From Diplocloster modestus (GTDB lineage Bacteria > Bacillota > Clostridia > Lachnospirales > Lachnospiraceae): DNA of 64,000 nt. The DNA is taken from positions 1 to 64,000 of the forward strand of contig NZ_JAHQCX010000018.1 of assembly GCF_019042245.1 (NCBI RefSeq), written 5' to 3'. The notes beneath the pieces are model-generated. The model worked only from the letters and a program-made list of their open reading frames with translations, did no database searches and had not been told where the DNA came from. Positions 32,097 to 40,595 of the stretch are shown piece by piece (position 1 is the stretch's first letter; each line of letters opens with the position of its first letter). Made by a program: the position numbers and the translations under genes.

Positions 32097-33441
32097 AATC
32101 GATGCGTATGTAGCCACGGTCCAGGATCAGATCCGCTGCCGCAAGATCCGTTCCTATGTTACCGAAGAAATCCGGGTTCATCTGGAGGAAGAGCGCAGTT
32201 TTCTGCTGGAAGCCGGCATTTCCGATCCGGAAGCCACGGATACCGCCATCAAAGAGATGGGAGATCCGGTAGACATCGGAGTAAAATTAGACCGTATTCA
32301 CCGCCCGCGTATGGACTGGTTTTTATATTTTGGCGTGGTCGCGCTCTGCCTGGTCGGTTTCCTGATCCAGTTCATCATCCGCTCGGATGGTACCGGTTCA
32401 CAGTTTTCACCCCTTTCCCGTCATTTCATCGGAATATTGATCGGAATAGCGGCCATGACACTGATCTGCCGCCTGGATTTTACTCTGCTGTCCAAGCACC
32501 CCTATATTATCTGGACCGTTTATTGGATAGGCTTATTTATCTATTCGGATTTTGCGCCTAAGTATAACGGACGTTCTATCACACTCTTGCCTTATATGCT
32601 GCTGTTCATACCTCTGTTCGCAGGGCTTGTATACAGTACACGGGGCAGCGGCTATGGAGGACTGCTGAAGAATTTACTGTTTTTACTGCTTCCAGGCATC
32701 CTCTTCCTCCTCATACCAAGTGCCTCTGCTTTTATGCTGGTCCTCGGCGGCTGCCTGATTCTGATGAGCATCGCCATCTGTAAAAACTGGTTTCGCGTAA
32801 AGCGTGGCTGGGCCCTCCTGTGTACCTGGGGTATCAGTGTGATCCCGCCACTGATTCTGCTGTTGTATAACAACGGAGGCTATCGTTTCAGACGTCTTCA
32901 AGTATTGCTGCACCCATCGGCATACGCTGACAATGAGGGTTACATGATTATGAAGCTCCGTGGCCTGATCGGCCAGGCTAGCATGATCGGCGGTCTGCGC
33001 AACAGCGAAATAACGAAAAACCTCCCGGAAATCAGTACCGACTATTTGCTTTCCTATGTGATCATCCACTTTGGGTGGGTACCTGCGGTTGTTCTGATCG
33101 CCTTGCTGGCCGCTTTCCTGATCTATCTGTTCCGTCTGAGCGCACGCCAGACGAATGCATTGGGCTATCTGGTGTCGATGGCATGCAGCTGTACTTTAAC
33201 CTTTGAAATCCTGCTGTATTTAACCGTCAATCTGGGCATTTTCCATATGGCCCCGCTTGCGCTGCCATTTTTCTCCTATGGCGGACGATGGATGGTTTTA
33301 AACTTGTGTATCGTAGGGCTGATGCTGTCGGTTCACCGGACCCGTACGATACTGCCCGCCGGCCGGCTGCACCAGGCATCCATGAACCATCGGTTTCTTA
33401 CCTTTGAAAACGGTAAAATGACCATCGATTTTAATCGATAG
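32080..33441 (+). CDS. FtsW/RodA/SpoVE-family membrane protein with N-terminal permease-prefix domain
   Basis: The protein has about 453 residues from the ATG at 32080 (MESFHKIDAYVATVQDQIRC), behind GGGAGGTG. The N-terminal 75 residues are a soluble helical domain (RVHLEEERSFLLEAGISDPE, then ATDTAIKEMGDP) like the prefix domain seen in PadR-linked membrane proteins. Around ten membrane helices follow. Two SEDS landmarks are recognisable: LPEISTDYLLSYVIIHFG, and a late APLALPFFSYGG. SEDS proteins polymerise peptidoglycan glycan strands. The pairing with PadR suggests a stress- or development-regulated SEDS variant. Confidence 0.8.
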   Translation: MESFHKIDAYVATVQDQIRCRKIRSYVTEEIRVHLEEERSFLLEAGISDPEATDTAIKEMGDPVDIGVKLDRIHRPRMDWFLYFGVVALCLVGFLIQFIIRSDGTGSQFSPLSRHFIGILIGIAAMTLICRLDFTLLSKHPYIIWTVYWIGLFIYSDFAPKYNGRSITLLPYMLLFIPLFAGLVYSTRGSGYGGLLKNLLFLLLPGILFLLIPSASAFMLVLGGCLILMSIAICKNWFRVKRGWALLCTWGISVIPPLILLLYNNGGYRFRRLQVLLHPSAYADNEGYMIMKLRGLIGQASMIGGLRNSEITKNLPEISTDYLLSYVIIHFGWVPAVVLIALLAAFLIYLFRLSARQTNALGYLVSMACSCTLTFEILLYLTVNLGIFHMAPLALPFFSYGGRWMVLNLCIVGLMLSVHRTRTILPAGRLHQASMNHRFLTFENGKMTIDFNR

Positions 33442-33446
33442 TCATT
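33417..33446. terminator. Bidirectional terminator between convergent genes
   Basis: AATGACCATCGAT and ATCGATAGTCATT pair with one mismatch around a four-base loop. The hairpin overlaps the last codons of both the SEDS-like gene and rsmA, which converge here. Confidence 0.6.
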
Positions 33447-34303
33447 TCTGCCAGAATATTTGATAACTGCGCAAATTGCTGCAGCGTCAGGGCTTCTCCC
33501 CGTACCGCGGGCGGGAAGCCCGCTTTTTCGATTGCCGATTCGATCTGTTCCTTAGAGTAACTAAGCTCCTGTGAATTTTTCAGCCCATTTGCCAGGGTTT
33601 TCCTCCTCTGGTTAAACGAAGCCCGGATCATGCGGAACAAAAGCTTCTCATCCGTCGCTTCCACCGGAGACTTCTCATGCTTCGTCAGCCGGATTACCGC
33701 GGAACCCACATTAGGTCTGGGCATAAAGCAGTTCGGAGGAACATTGGCCGCGATATAGGGCTTCGCATAATACTGTACGGCCAGCGACAGGGCACCGTAG
33801 TCCTTTGATCCCGGCCCTGCCTGCATTCGATCCGCCACCTCTTTTTGCACCATAATCGTCAGGCTGTACAGCGGAACGTGGCTCTCGAAAATACCCATGA
33901 TAATCGGGGTCGTAATGTAATAGGGCAGATTCGCCACCACCTTGATGGGCTTCCCCGCATTCTCCTTTTGGACCACCTCCGGCAGATCCAGCTTCAGGAC
34001 GTCTTCATTTACCACTGTCACATTATCATAACCGGCGAGCGTGTCCTCGAGAATCGGAATCAGATTCCGGTCGATCTCCACAGCCATAACCTCCCGGGCA
34101 TTCTCCGCCAGGTACTGGGTCATGGTTCCGATACCCGGACCGATCTCCAGCACGAAGTCCTCCTTCGTGATATCCGCAGCCCGGATGATCTTCTCCAGTA
34201 CATGGGTATCGATCAGAAAGTTCTGACCGAACTTCTTTTGGAACACAAACTTATATTTATTCAGAATTTCAATGGTATTCCTGGGATTTCCTAATGTGGC
34301 CAT
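33431..34303 (-). CDS. rsmA: 16S rRNA dimethyladenosine transferase RsmA (KsgA)
   Basis: The 290-residue protein has the SAM-binding motif LEIGPGIGTMTQYLA (about residues 50-64), the acidic motif MAVEIDR, and the adenine-N6 methylase motif NLPYYITTPIIM (about 125-136). It begins with the typical KYKFVFQKKFGQNFLID. RsmA dimethylates two adjacent adenines in helix 45 of 16S rRNA late in small subunit assembly. It ends a leftward cluster with tatD, an SIS protein and metG. Confidence 0.95.
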   Translation of the reverse strand: MATLGNPRNTIEILNKYKFVFQKKFGQNFLIDTHVLEKIIRAADITKEDFVLEIGPGIGTMTQYLAENAREVMAVEIDRNLIPILEDTLAGYDNVTVVNEDVLKLDLPEVVQKENAGKPIKVVANLPYYITTPIIMGIFESHVPLYSLTIMVQKEVADRMQAGPGSKDYGALSLAVQYYAKPYIAANVPPNCFMPRPNVGSAVIRLTKHEKSPVEATDEKLLFRMIRASFNQRRKTLANGLKNSQELSYSKEQIESAIEKAGFPPAVRGEALTLQQFAQLSNILAEMTID

Positions 34304-34331
34304 AAAGCCTCCTTCACTTCTATACCAAAGG

Positions 34332-34417
34332 CCAAAGGGGACATGTCCAAATCGGTTTGGGACATGTCCATTTCAGTCTGGACATGTCCCAAACTGATTT
34401 GGACATGTCCCCTTTGG
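34332..34417. repeat. GGACATGTCC array forming a 39-bp inverted repeat
   Basis: Four copies of the palindrome GGACATGTCC (starts at 34339, 34360, 34380, 34401) lie about 21 bases apart. The whole block folds into a 39-bp stem (34332-34370 with 34379-34417) with one mismatch and an 8-base loop. It fills the gap between tatD and rsmA. Related arrays occur at 40520 and 50093. It may act as a terminator or processing site here, or be a dispersed REP-like element. Confidence 0.8.
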
Positions 34418-34422
34418 TACTT

Positions 34423-35202
34423 TTAATTCCGGAAGAATAATTTTCGGGCATTCCGGTTTGTGATCTCTACGACCTGTTCGTAAGAGATTCCTTTCAGCTC
34501 TGCGATCTGCCGGGCTATGTACGGCAGATTCAGGGAGGAATTCCTCTTCCCCCGGTTTGGCACCGGGGTAAGGTACGGGCTGTCAGTCTCCAGCAGGATC
34601 TTGTCCATAGGCAGGAATTCCACAGCCTCTTTTAATTTTTTAGCGTTGTTAAACGTAACCACTCCGCCAACCCCGATATAGAATCCTAACTTCAGGTATT
34701 CTTCCGCCATCTCTTTGGAGTAGGAGAAGCAGTGAACCACTCCGCCGATCTCTTCCGCATGCATTTCCTTCATGATCGTCAGCGTGTCCTTTGCTGCATC
34801 CCTGCTGTGAATGACCACCGGAAGCTTCACCTCCCGGGCCAGATCCAGCTGGCGGCAGAACCACTTCCGCTGCACTGGGCGCTCAGGCTCATCCCAGTAG
34901 TAGTCCAGGCCGATCTCTCCTACCGCTACGATTTTCGGTCTTTCGCACTGCAATTTCAGCCAGCCGATCTTCTGTTCGTCCAATTCCGCAGTATCACTGG
35001 GATGAACCCCGACTGCGCCGTACAGAAACGGGTATTTTTCCGTCAATTCCACCGTCTTTTTGGAAGAATCTATATTCGCTCCTATATTGATAATGTATTC
35101 GATTCCCTGCTGCTGCATTTTCCCCAGCAGTTCCTCCCGGTCTTCGTCAAACGCCTCGTCATCATAATGGGCGTGGCTCTCAAATATCTTCGTCATCTCC
35201 AT
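34423..35202 (-). CDS. tatD: TatD family metal-dependent hydrolase (DNase)
   Basis: This 259-residue TIM-barrel protein has metal ligands in FESHAHYDDEAF (H-x-H), VGEIGLDYYWD, PVVIHSRDA and LLETDSPYLTP. These are the complete signatures of TatD. Family members act as 3'-5' exonucleases on DNA and RNA. In many Firmicutes tatD lies between metG and rsmA, as it does here except for an intervening SIS gene upstream. It begins four bases after the SIS gene stop. Confidence 0.93.
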   Translation of the reverse strand: MEMTKIFESHAHYDDEAFDEDREELLGKMQQQGIEYIINIGANIDSSKKTVELTEKYPFLYGAVGVHPSDTAELDEQKIGWLKLQCERPKIVAVGEIGLDYYWDEPERPVQRKWFCRQLDLAREVKLPVVIHSRDAAKDTLTIMKEMHAEEIGGVVHCFSYSKEMAEEYLKLGFYIGVGGVVTFNNAKKLKEAVEFLPMDKILLETDSPYLTPVPNRGKRNSSLNLPYIARQIAELKGISYEQVVEITNRNARKLFFRN

Positions 35203-35205
35203 ATG

Positions 35206-35763
35206 TCACTCCAGATTGGCATGCCGCTTAAACATGGTGTCCGAATCAAGGCCCAGTGCTTCCATCACCTCCATGCTGATGGCGTCCAGACAAATCAAAA
35301 ATGACTGCTCATACAGGTTGGCCATGGGTTGGAATGATGTAAATCTGCTGGCCTTATCTGACTTCGGTGTGGGTGCGGGTATCTGAAGCACATGGTCCGC
35401 CGCCTGGGCCAGACTGGAGTCCGCGAAGCTGGTAATCGTAATTACACTAAGCCCCAGCCGTTTCGCTTTGGCCACATAGGCCTTCAGACTCTCCGTCTCA
35501 CCGGAACCGCTTCCGACGATCAGAAGATCTCCCGTCTGGGCCCCCGGCGTTGCGGTATCGCCTACCACGTAGGCATTCAGCCCTGCATGCATCATTCTCA
35601 TGGCAAAGGTACGGATCAGATTGCCGGAACGTCCGACACCAGCGAAATAGATATGGGGCGCCTTCACAATGTACTCTACCATCCGGGCCACCTGCTCTTC
35701 GCTGACTTCACTCAGAGTCATCTTCAGCTCCTCTAATATACGTTCAAATTTTGGTTGTATCAT
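35206..35763 (-). CDS. hxlB: SIS-domain isomerase (6-phospho-3-hexuloisomerase-like)
   Basis: The protein has about 185 residues from the ATG at 35763 (MIQPKFERILEELKMTLSEV) after AAAGGAAAG; the longer frame would run into metG. A single SIS domain shows IYFAGVGRSGNLIRTFAMRM, LLIVGSGSGETESLKAYVAK and the family ending FEQ-like NLYEQSFLICLDAIS. These match 6-phospho-3-hexuloisomerases, which interconvert hexulose-6-phosphate and fructose-6-phosphate. No hexulose-6-phosphate synthase gene lies beside it, so the substrate may differ. The gene symbol is given with caution. Confidence 0.78.
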   Translation of the reverse strand: MIQPKFERILEELKMTLSEVSEEQVARMVEYIVKAPHIYFAGVGRSGNLIRTFAMRMMHAGLNAYVVGDTATPGAQTGDLLIVGSGSGETESLKAYVAKAKRLGLSVITITSFADSSLAQAADHVLQIPAPTPKSDKASRFTSFQPMANLYEQSFLICLDAISMEVMEALGLDSDTMFKRHANLE

Positions 35764-35798
35764 GAATACTTTCCTTTCTGCTTTTGGAGAACCGATTA

Positions 35799-37763
35799 TC
35801 AGCAGATCTCTGCTCCGGAGGGCATAGGTTTTTCGGGGGTTACCAGAGCCAGATTTCCGTCCGCGTCTTTTGCACACAGGAGCATTCCTTCTGAGAGTAC
35901 TCCCGCCAGCTTGGCCGGTTTAAGGTTTACGAGGACCATTACCTTTTTGCCTACCATTTCTTCTGGTTTATAGTGGGCTTTGATTCCGGATACGATCTGT
36001 TTTACCTGGCCCCCGATGCGTACCTGGGAACATAATAATTTTTTGGACTTGGGCACCTCCTCGCAGGCTATGATCTCGCCTACCTGGAACTGCATTTTCA
36101 TAAAATCGTCATAGGTGATCTCCTCTTTCGGCTCAATGTCGATACCGGGTTCTTCTGGCTTTTCTTCCTGAGGGGCCGCGTTTGCCTCCTGCATGGCTTC
36201 TACTTTTTCCATTACCTCTTTTAAGTCCAGGCGGGCGAAGAGAATCTCAGGTTTTTCGATGACTTTGGTTCCGGAAGGGTAGGTTCCAAATGTGTCCAGG
36301 ACGTCGAAGTTTCTGACCGGCGCATTCAGCTGGGACAGGATCTTGCCGGAAGTGGCGGGCATGAAGGGTTCTAACAGGGCTGCTCCGATACAGATGCCTT
36401 CCACCAGATTGTACAGCACGGTGGCAAGCCGGTCTTTTTTGGCCTCATCCTTTGCCAGTATCCAGGGCTCGGTTTCATCGATGTATTTATTGCAGCGTTT
36501 GAATATAGCGAAGATCTCACTGATCGCGTCAGCCACACGCAGACCGTCCATCTTATCAGCCACTTTCTTGGGGGCTTCCAAAATGACGGATTTTAATTCA
36601 TCATCTACCGGCTCGGAAGCTCCGGCATTGTTTACGATTCCTTCGAAATATTTGTTGGACATGGAGATCGTCCGGTTGACCAGGTTGCCCAGCGTGTTGG
36701 CCAGATCGGAATTCAGGCGCTCTACCATCAGTTCCCAGGAGATTACACCGTCATTTTCAAAGGGCATCTCGTGGAGGACGAAGTAGCGGACTGCGTCCAC
36801 ACCGAAGAAATCCGACAGGTCGTCCGCGTACAGGACATTTCCTTTGGATTTACTCATTTTGCCGTCGCCTTGCAGCAGCCAGGGATGACCGAATATCTGC
36901 TTCGGCAGCGGCAGGTCCAACGCCATCAGGAATATAGGCCAGTAGATGGTATGGAAACGGATAATGTCTTTGCCGATCAGATGCAGGTCTGCAGGCCAGT
37001 CTTTTTTGAACTGCCCGGTACAGCTGCCGTCGCAGTCATAGCCGATTCCGGTGATATAGTTGGTCAGCGCATCCAGCCATACATAGATCACATGCTTCGG
37101 ATCGAAATCCACGGGGATCCCCCATTGGAAGGAGGTCCTCGATACGCACAGGTCCTGCAGTCCGGGCAGCAGGAAGTTGTTCATCATTTCATTTTTTCTG
37201 GATACCGGCTGGATGAATTCGGGATGCTCATTAATGTGCTGGATCAGCCGGTCGGCGTATTTGCTCATACGGAAGAAATAGGCCTCTTCTTTGGCCGGCT
37301 GCACAGGCCTGCCGCAGTCGGGGCATTTGCCGTCTACCAATTGGGACTCGGTGAAAAATGCCTCGCAGGGAGTGCAGTAAAGTCCCTCATAATGACCCTT
37401 ATAGATGTCTCCCTGATCATATAATTTTTTAAAAATCTTCTGCACCTGTTTTTCATGTTCCGCATCCGTGGTACGGATAAATTTATCATAGGAGGTATTC
37501 ATCAGGTCCCAGATCCGTCGGATTTCCCCTGCCACGCCGTCCACAAATTCCTTCGGCGTTATGCCAGCCTCCTCAGCTTTTAGCTCTATTTTCTGACCGT
37601 GCTCATCGGTCCCTGTCTGGAAAAATACGTCGTAGCCCTGCTGTCTTTTGAAGCGGGCGATACTGTCCGCCAGGATTATCTCGTACGTATTGCCGATATG
37701 CGGCTTCCCTGATGTGTACGTGATTGCTGTGGTAATATAATATTTTTCTCTTGAATTACCCAA
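35799..37763 (-). CDS. metG: Methionyl-tRNA synthetase
   Basis: The chosen start is TTG at 37763 (before GNSREKYYITTAITYTSG), because GGAGGAAG lies ideally upstream; 16 more codons are open but poorly supported. About 654 residues. The HIGH-like signature is PHIGN, zinc-binding cysteines are in CTPCEAFF and CPDCGRP, and the KMSKS loop is KMSKSKGN. A C-terminal EMAP-type tRNA-binding domain completes it (MKMQFQVGEIIACEEVP, then IVSGIKAHYKPEEM). It charges tRNA-Met. A T-box leader precedes it. Confidence 0.96.
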   Translation of the reverse strand: MGNSREKYYITTAITYTSGKPHIGNTYEIILADSIARFKRQQGYDVFFQTGTDEHGQKIELKAEEAGITPKEFVDGVAGEIRRIWDLMNTSYDKFIRTTDAEHEKQVQKIFKKLYDQGDIYKGHYEGLYCTPCEAFFTESQLVDGKCPDCGRPVQPAKEEAYFFRMSKYADRLIQHINEHPEFIQPVSRKNEMMNNFLLPGLQDLCVSRTSFQWGIPVDFDPKHVIYVWLDALTNYITGIGYDCDGSCTGQFKKDWPADLHLIGKDIIRFHTIYWPIFLMALDLPLPKQIFGHPWLLQGDGKMSKSKGNVLYADDLSDFFGVDAVRYFVLHEMPFENDGVISWELMVERLNSDLANTLGNLVNRTISMSNKYFEGIVNNAGASEPVDDELKSVILEAPKKVADKMDGLRVADAISEIFAIFKRCNKYIDETEPWILAKDEAKKDRLATVLYNLVEGICIGAALLEPFMPATSGKILSQLNAPVRNFDVLDTFGTYPSGTKVIEKPEILFARLDLKEVMEKVEAMQEANAAPQEEKPEEPGIDIEPKEEITYDDFMKMQFQVGEIIACEEVPKSKKLLCSQVRIGGQVKQIVSGIKAHYKPEEMVGKKVMVLVNLKPAKLAGVLSEGMLLCAKDADGNLALVTPEKPMPSGAEIC

Positions 37764-37852
37764 TGTACTTCCTCCTATCGTTTTTGCTTTCATACTTAGA
37801 AAACGCGGCATAGAAGCGTTTTTTATTTCATAGGAGCACTATCCTTTGAAAT

Positions 37853-38145
37853 AAAAAAGCCTGCCTTCTCTTTCAAGAAGACAGGCCGTCTGCCCGTGTT
37901 ACCACTTCCGTTCACCTGCTTCTCACGAAACCAGGCCTCTGTGAGTATAAAAATGTACCCATTCCCATACTTCCCGCTATAACAGGCGGACCTGTCGCAG
38001 CCTCACAGATTAACCTGCTCGGTGCGCTGCTCAGAAGCCATCTTCAACCAGGTCCCGAACATCCCTCTCAGCTCATGGGAATTCTCTGTAATTCAGGCGC
38101 ACAGGCTTACTCTCTTCCTCTCTGCGTTTTCGTACATGTTTAATA
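37853..38145 (-). promoter_or_regulatory. T-box riboswitch leader of metG
   Basis: On the minus strand the conserved T-box core appears as GGAAGTGGTAACACGGGC (37893-37910). It is followed by a GC-rich terminator stem (GCCTGTCTTCTT with AAGAAGGCAGGC type pairing, 37859-37886) and six T residues (37853-37858). The 230 bases upstream contain the structured stem I region with AGAGA and GAATTACAG-type elements. Uncharged tRNA-Met would stabilise the antiterminator and allow metG expression. The exact specifier codon could not be fixed by eye. Confidence 0.82.
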
Positions 38146-38151
38146 TAGTTC

Positions 38152-38180
38152 AGCCTAGCACACCGCTACCAGGTTGTCAA
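38152..38180 (-). promoter_or_regulatory. Promoter of the metG T-box transcript
   Basis: On the minus strand TTGACA (38175-38180) and TAGGCT (38152-38157) are 17 bases apart and lie just upstream of the T-box leader. The -10 box is imperfect, which lowers confidence. Confidence 0.55.
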
Positions 38181-38292
38181 GGAGTCAATCCTCCAAGGTT
38201 CTCCCCGGTCCATAGCAAACCACCCAGTAACCGGCATACTTTCATATTTCCCTCATAGAATATTATGAAATCATATGTGAACGGCAGACAGT

Positions 38293-40062
38293 ATGAAAAA
38301 ATATCTTACACGGGTTCTGGCCCTCCTACTTACTGCAGCCCTTCTGCTTCCCGCTGGCGGCTGCAATTCTACCTCTCCAAAAAATACCCTTAAAAATAAT
38401 TATACGTCTTTTCAGGAATATACGCATGATGTGTTTGTAAATGAGATTTCCAGTAATACGCTGAATCTGCACTATACACTGGCCGATCCGGCTGCGTATG
38501 GGATTACGGACCCGAAAATAACACTTGGTGATTTCAGTAAGGAATCTATGCAGGCCGCCGTCATGAGTATGGAGAATTATCAGGCTGTTCTGCATAGTTT
38601 TCCATATGAGGATCTGTCTTTGGAGGATCAGTTAACGTACGATATACTGGACAGCTACTTTACCACGGAACTTTCCTGCGCGGATCTATATCTGTATGGG
38701 GAGCCTTTAAGCCCTACGATAGGCACTCAGGCCCAGCTCCCTGTATTGTTTGCGGAGTATGAGTTCCGAAGCAGGCAGGATGTGGATAATTATCTGATGC
38801 TGCTGTCCCAGCTGGATGAATATTACGCCAGCCTGATGGATTTCGAAAAAGAAAAGGCCAAGGCGGGACTTTTTATGCCCTCTTATGCTGCGGAGGATGT
38901 GATTTCCCAGTGCAGGGAATATATTTCCGGGGAAGATGGTAATTTCTTACTGACCATATTCCCGGAAAAACTGGAGACTGTTCCGGATCTGGACAATGCC
39001 ATGAAGCAGTCTTACATAGAGCAGAACGCTGCAATCGTAGAACAGGATGTCATCCCCGCTTATCAGGCAATTATCGGGGGGCTGGAAACGCTGGAGAAAA
39101 AATGTAAAAACGAATACGGACTCTGCCATTTTAAAAACGGCAAGAAATACTATGAATATATCGTCCGGTCGGATACCGGCTCGGCCCGGACGATTCCGCA
39201 GATTCAGGAAATGCTGGATGAACAGATGAAAGCCGATTTTCAATCCATGGCGGCCGTAATCGGACAGCATCCGGATATTCTGGATCAGCTGGACAGCTAT
39301 GACGGGATTCAGACGGACCCCAATGAAATCCTTGTGGATCTTCAGAATAAAATGACACCGTTTTTCCCGACGCCGCCGTCGGTATCCTGTACGGTGAAAT
39401 ATGTGCATCCCTCTCTGGAGAAACACTTAAGCCCGGCATTTTACCTGACACCGGCCATTGATGATATGAGCTCTAATGTGATCTATATCAATCAGGGCAG
39501 CAAACCGGATAAACTGGATCTGTATACAACTTTGGCCCATGAGGGTTATCCGGGGCATTTATATCAGACGGTTTATTCGAATTCCACCTCGCCGGACTGT
39601 GTCCGCAGCCTGCTGAATTTCCCGGGATATGTGGAAGGCTGGGCTACTTATGTGGAAATGATTTCCTATGGGTTCGCGGACATCGACCGGGCGCTGGCGA
39701 AGCTGCTGCAGTCGAATCAGTCGGTTACCCTGAATCTCTATGCCCATCTGGATATCGGCATTCACTATGACGGCTGGACGCCCGATGACGCCGCGGCCTA
39801 TCTGAATGACTACGGCATCTCAAACCCTGATGTGGTAAGCGAGATTTATCACGCCATCGTGGAGGCTCCCGGTAACTATTTAAAGTATTATGTGGGATGT
39901 CTGGAATTTATGGATCTTAGGAAACAGGCCCAGGATTACCTGGGAGATCAGTTTAAGCTGAAAGATTTTCATGAATTTCTATTAAAATGCGGACCCGCGC
40001 CGTTTGATATCGTGGAGAAATATATGATCCCCTGGCTAGAGTCCGTAAAAAAACCCTCTTAA
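38293..40062 (+). CDS. Lipoprotein DUF885-family zinc metallopeptidase
   Basis: The 589-residue protein has a lipoprotein signal (LALLLTAALLLPAGGC, lipid-bearing Cys24). The catalytic zinc motif HEGYPGH (residues 416-422) and the third-ligand segment EGWATYVE (from about 448) are the hallmarks of DUF885 peptidases. Members are gluzincin-like carboxypeptidases anchored outside the membrane in Gram-positive bacteria. Its C-terminus overlaps the end of the convergent MarR gene by 27 bases. The substrate is unknown; a role in peptide degradation or envelope turnover is inferred. Confidence 0.85.
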   Translation: MKKYLTRVLALLLTAALLLPAGGCNSTSPKNTLKNNYTSFQEYTHDVFVNEISSNTLNLHYTLADPAAYGITDPKITLGDFSKESMQAAVMSMENYQAVLHSFPYEDLSLEDQLTYDILDSYFTTELSCADLYLYGEPLSPTIGTQAQLPVLFAEYEFRSRQDVDNYLMLLSQLDEYYASLMDFEKEKAKAGLFMPSYAAEDVISQCREYISGEDGNFLLTIFPEKLETVPDLDNAMKQSYIEQNAAIVEQDVIPAYQAIIGGLETLEKKCKNEYGLCHFKNGKKYYEYIVRSDTGSARTIPQIQEMLDEQMKADFQSMAAVIGQHPDILDQLDSYDGIQTDPNEILVDLQNKMTPFFPTPPSVSCTVKYVHPSLEKHLSPAFYLTPAIDDMSSNVIYINQGSKPDKLDLYTTLAHEGYPGHLYQTVYSNSTSPDCVRSLLNFPGYVEGWATYVEMISYGFADIDRALAKLLQSNQSVTLNLYAHLDIGIHYDGWTPDDAAAYLNDYGISNPDVVSEIYHAIVEAPGNYLKYYVGCLEFMDLRKQAQDYLGDQFKLKDFHEFLLKCGPAPFDIVEKYMIPWLESVKKPS

Positions 40063-40470
40063 ATTTTGAAGCGCCTTTACCAGCACTTCCGTCTCTTGTT
40101 CATTGAGGCCTTCCAATACCCTTAGTATCATGGCATCATGGAATTTCTTATGGTGGAGGAAGGCCCTCTTTCCTTTTTCAGAAAGTGAGAGCAGCACGAC
40201 CCTGCGGTCCTCTTCGCTGCGCTCCCGGCTCACATATCCCTTCTTCACAAGGCTGTTGATCGCGATGGTCAGCGTGCCCACCGTGACGGACAGTGATTTG
40301 GCCACTGTGGACATGCTTTTACAGCCATCTTCTCCGATGGCATCGATAATGTGCATGTCATTATTACTGATATTTTTGAACTCATCCGTTATGATCGCTT
40401 TCTGCTCCAGATCCATAATATCTCGAAACAGATTCACAAGGACATCGTTCAGTGTCTGGTACGTATCCAC
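40036..40470 (-). CDS. MarR family transcriptional regulator
   Basis: The GTG at 40470 (VDTYQTLNDVLVNLFRDIMD) behind AAGGGAGACC is preferred; the frame is open to 40503 from an ATG with weaker support. About 144 residues. A winged-helix MarR core is clear: DMHIIDAIGEDGCKSMSTVA, then KSLSVTVGTLTIAINSLVKK and GYVSRERSEEDRRVVLLSLS. The sequence resembles FabT-like MarR proteins, which control fatty acid synthesis, but no fab genes are near. It converges with the metallopeptidase gene; a GGACATGTCC array lies directly upstream. Confidence 0.85.
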   Translation of the reverse strand: MDTYQTLNDVLVNLFRDIMDLEQKAIITDEFKNISNNDMHIIDAIGEDGCKSMSTVAKSLSVTVGTLTIAINSLVKKGYVSRERSEEDRRVVLLSLSEKGKRAFLHHKKFHDAMILRVLEGLNEQETEVLVKALQNLRGFFYGL

Positions 40471-40519
40471 AGCGCGGTCTCCCTTCCCGGAACTTATCCA
40501 CATTATACATCGTAATTTG

Positions 40520-40592
40520 GGACATGTCCAGATCGGTTTGGGACATGTCCATTTCAGTTTGGGACATGTTCATTCCGGTTTGGGACATGTCC
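40520..40592. repeat. Four tandem 21-bp repeats with GGACATGTCC core
   Basis: The core GGACATGTCC (one copy GGACATGTTC) begins at 40520, 40541, 40562 and 40583, exactly 21 bases apart. The unit is about GGTTTGGGACATGTCCATTTC. The array fills the gap between marR and the histidine kinase gene. Exact two-helical-turn spacing would put all cores on one DNA face. Unlike the copy at 34332 it is a direct array and not a single large hairpin. Confidence 0.85.
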
Positions 40593-40595
40593 ATT

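Noticed and set aside
34332-34417. Regularly spaced repeats considered as a CRISPR array
   Set aside because: Units are about 21 bp with near-identical spacers, there are only four copies, half are inverted, and no cas genes are present.
40382-40594. A minus-strand frame reading repeated MDMSQT-type heptapeptides upstream of marR
   Set aside because: The heptapeptides are simply the 21-bp DNA repeats read in one frame, and the frame runs into marR out of phase; it is not a real protein repeat.
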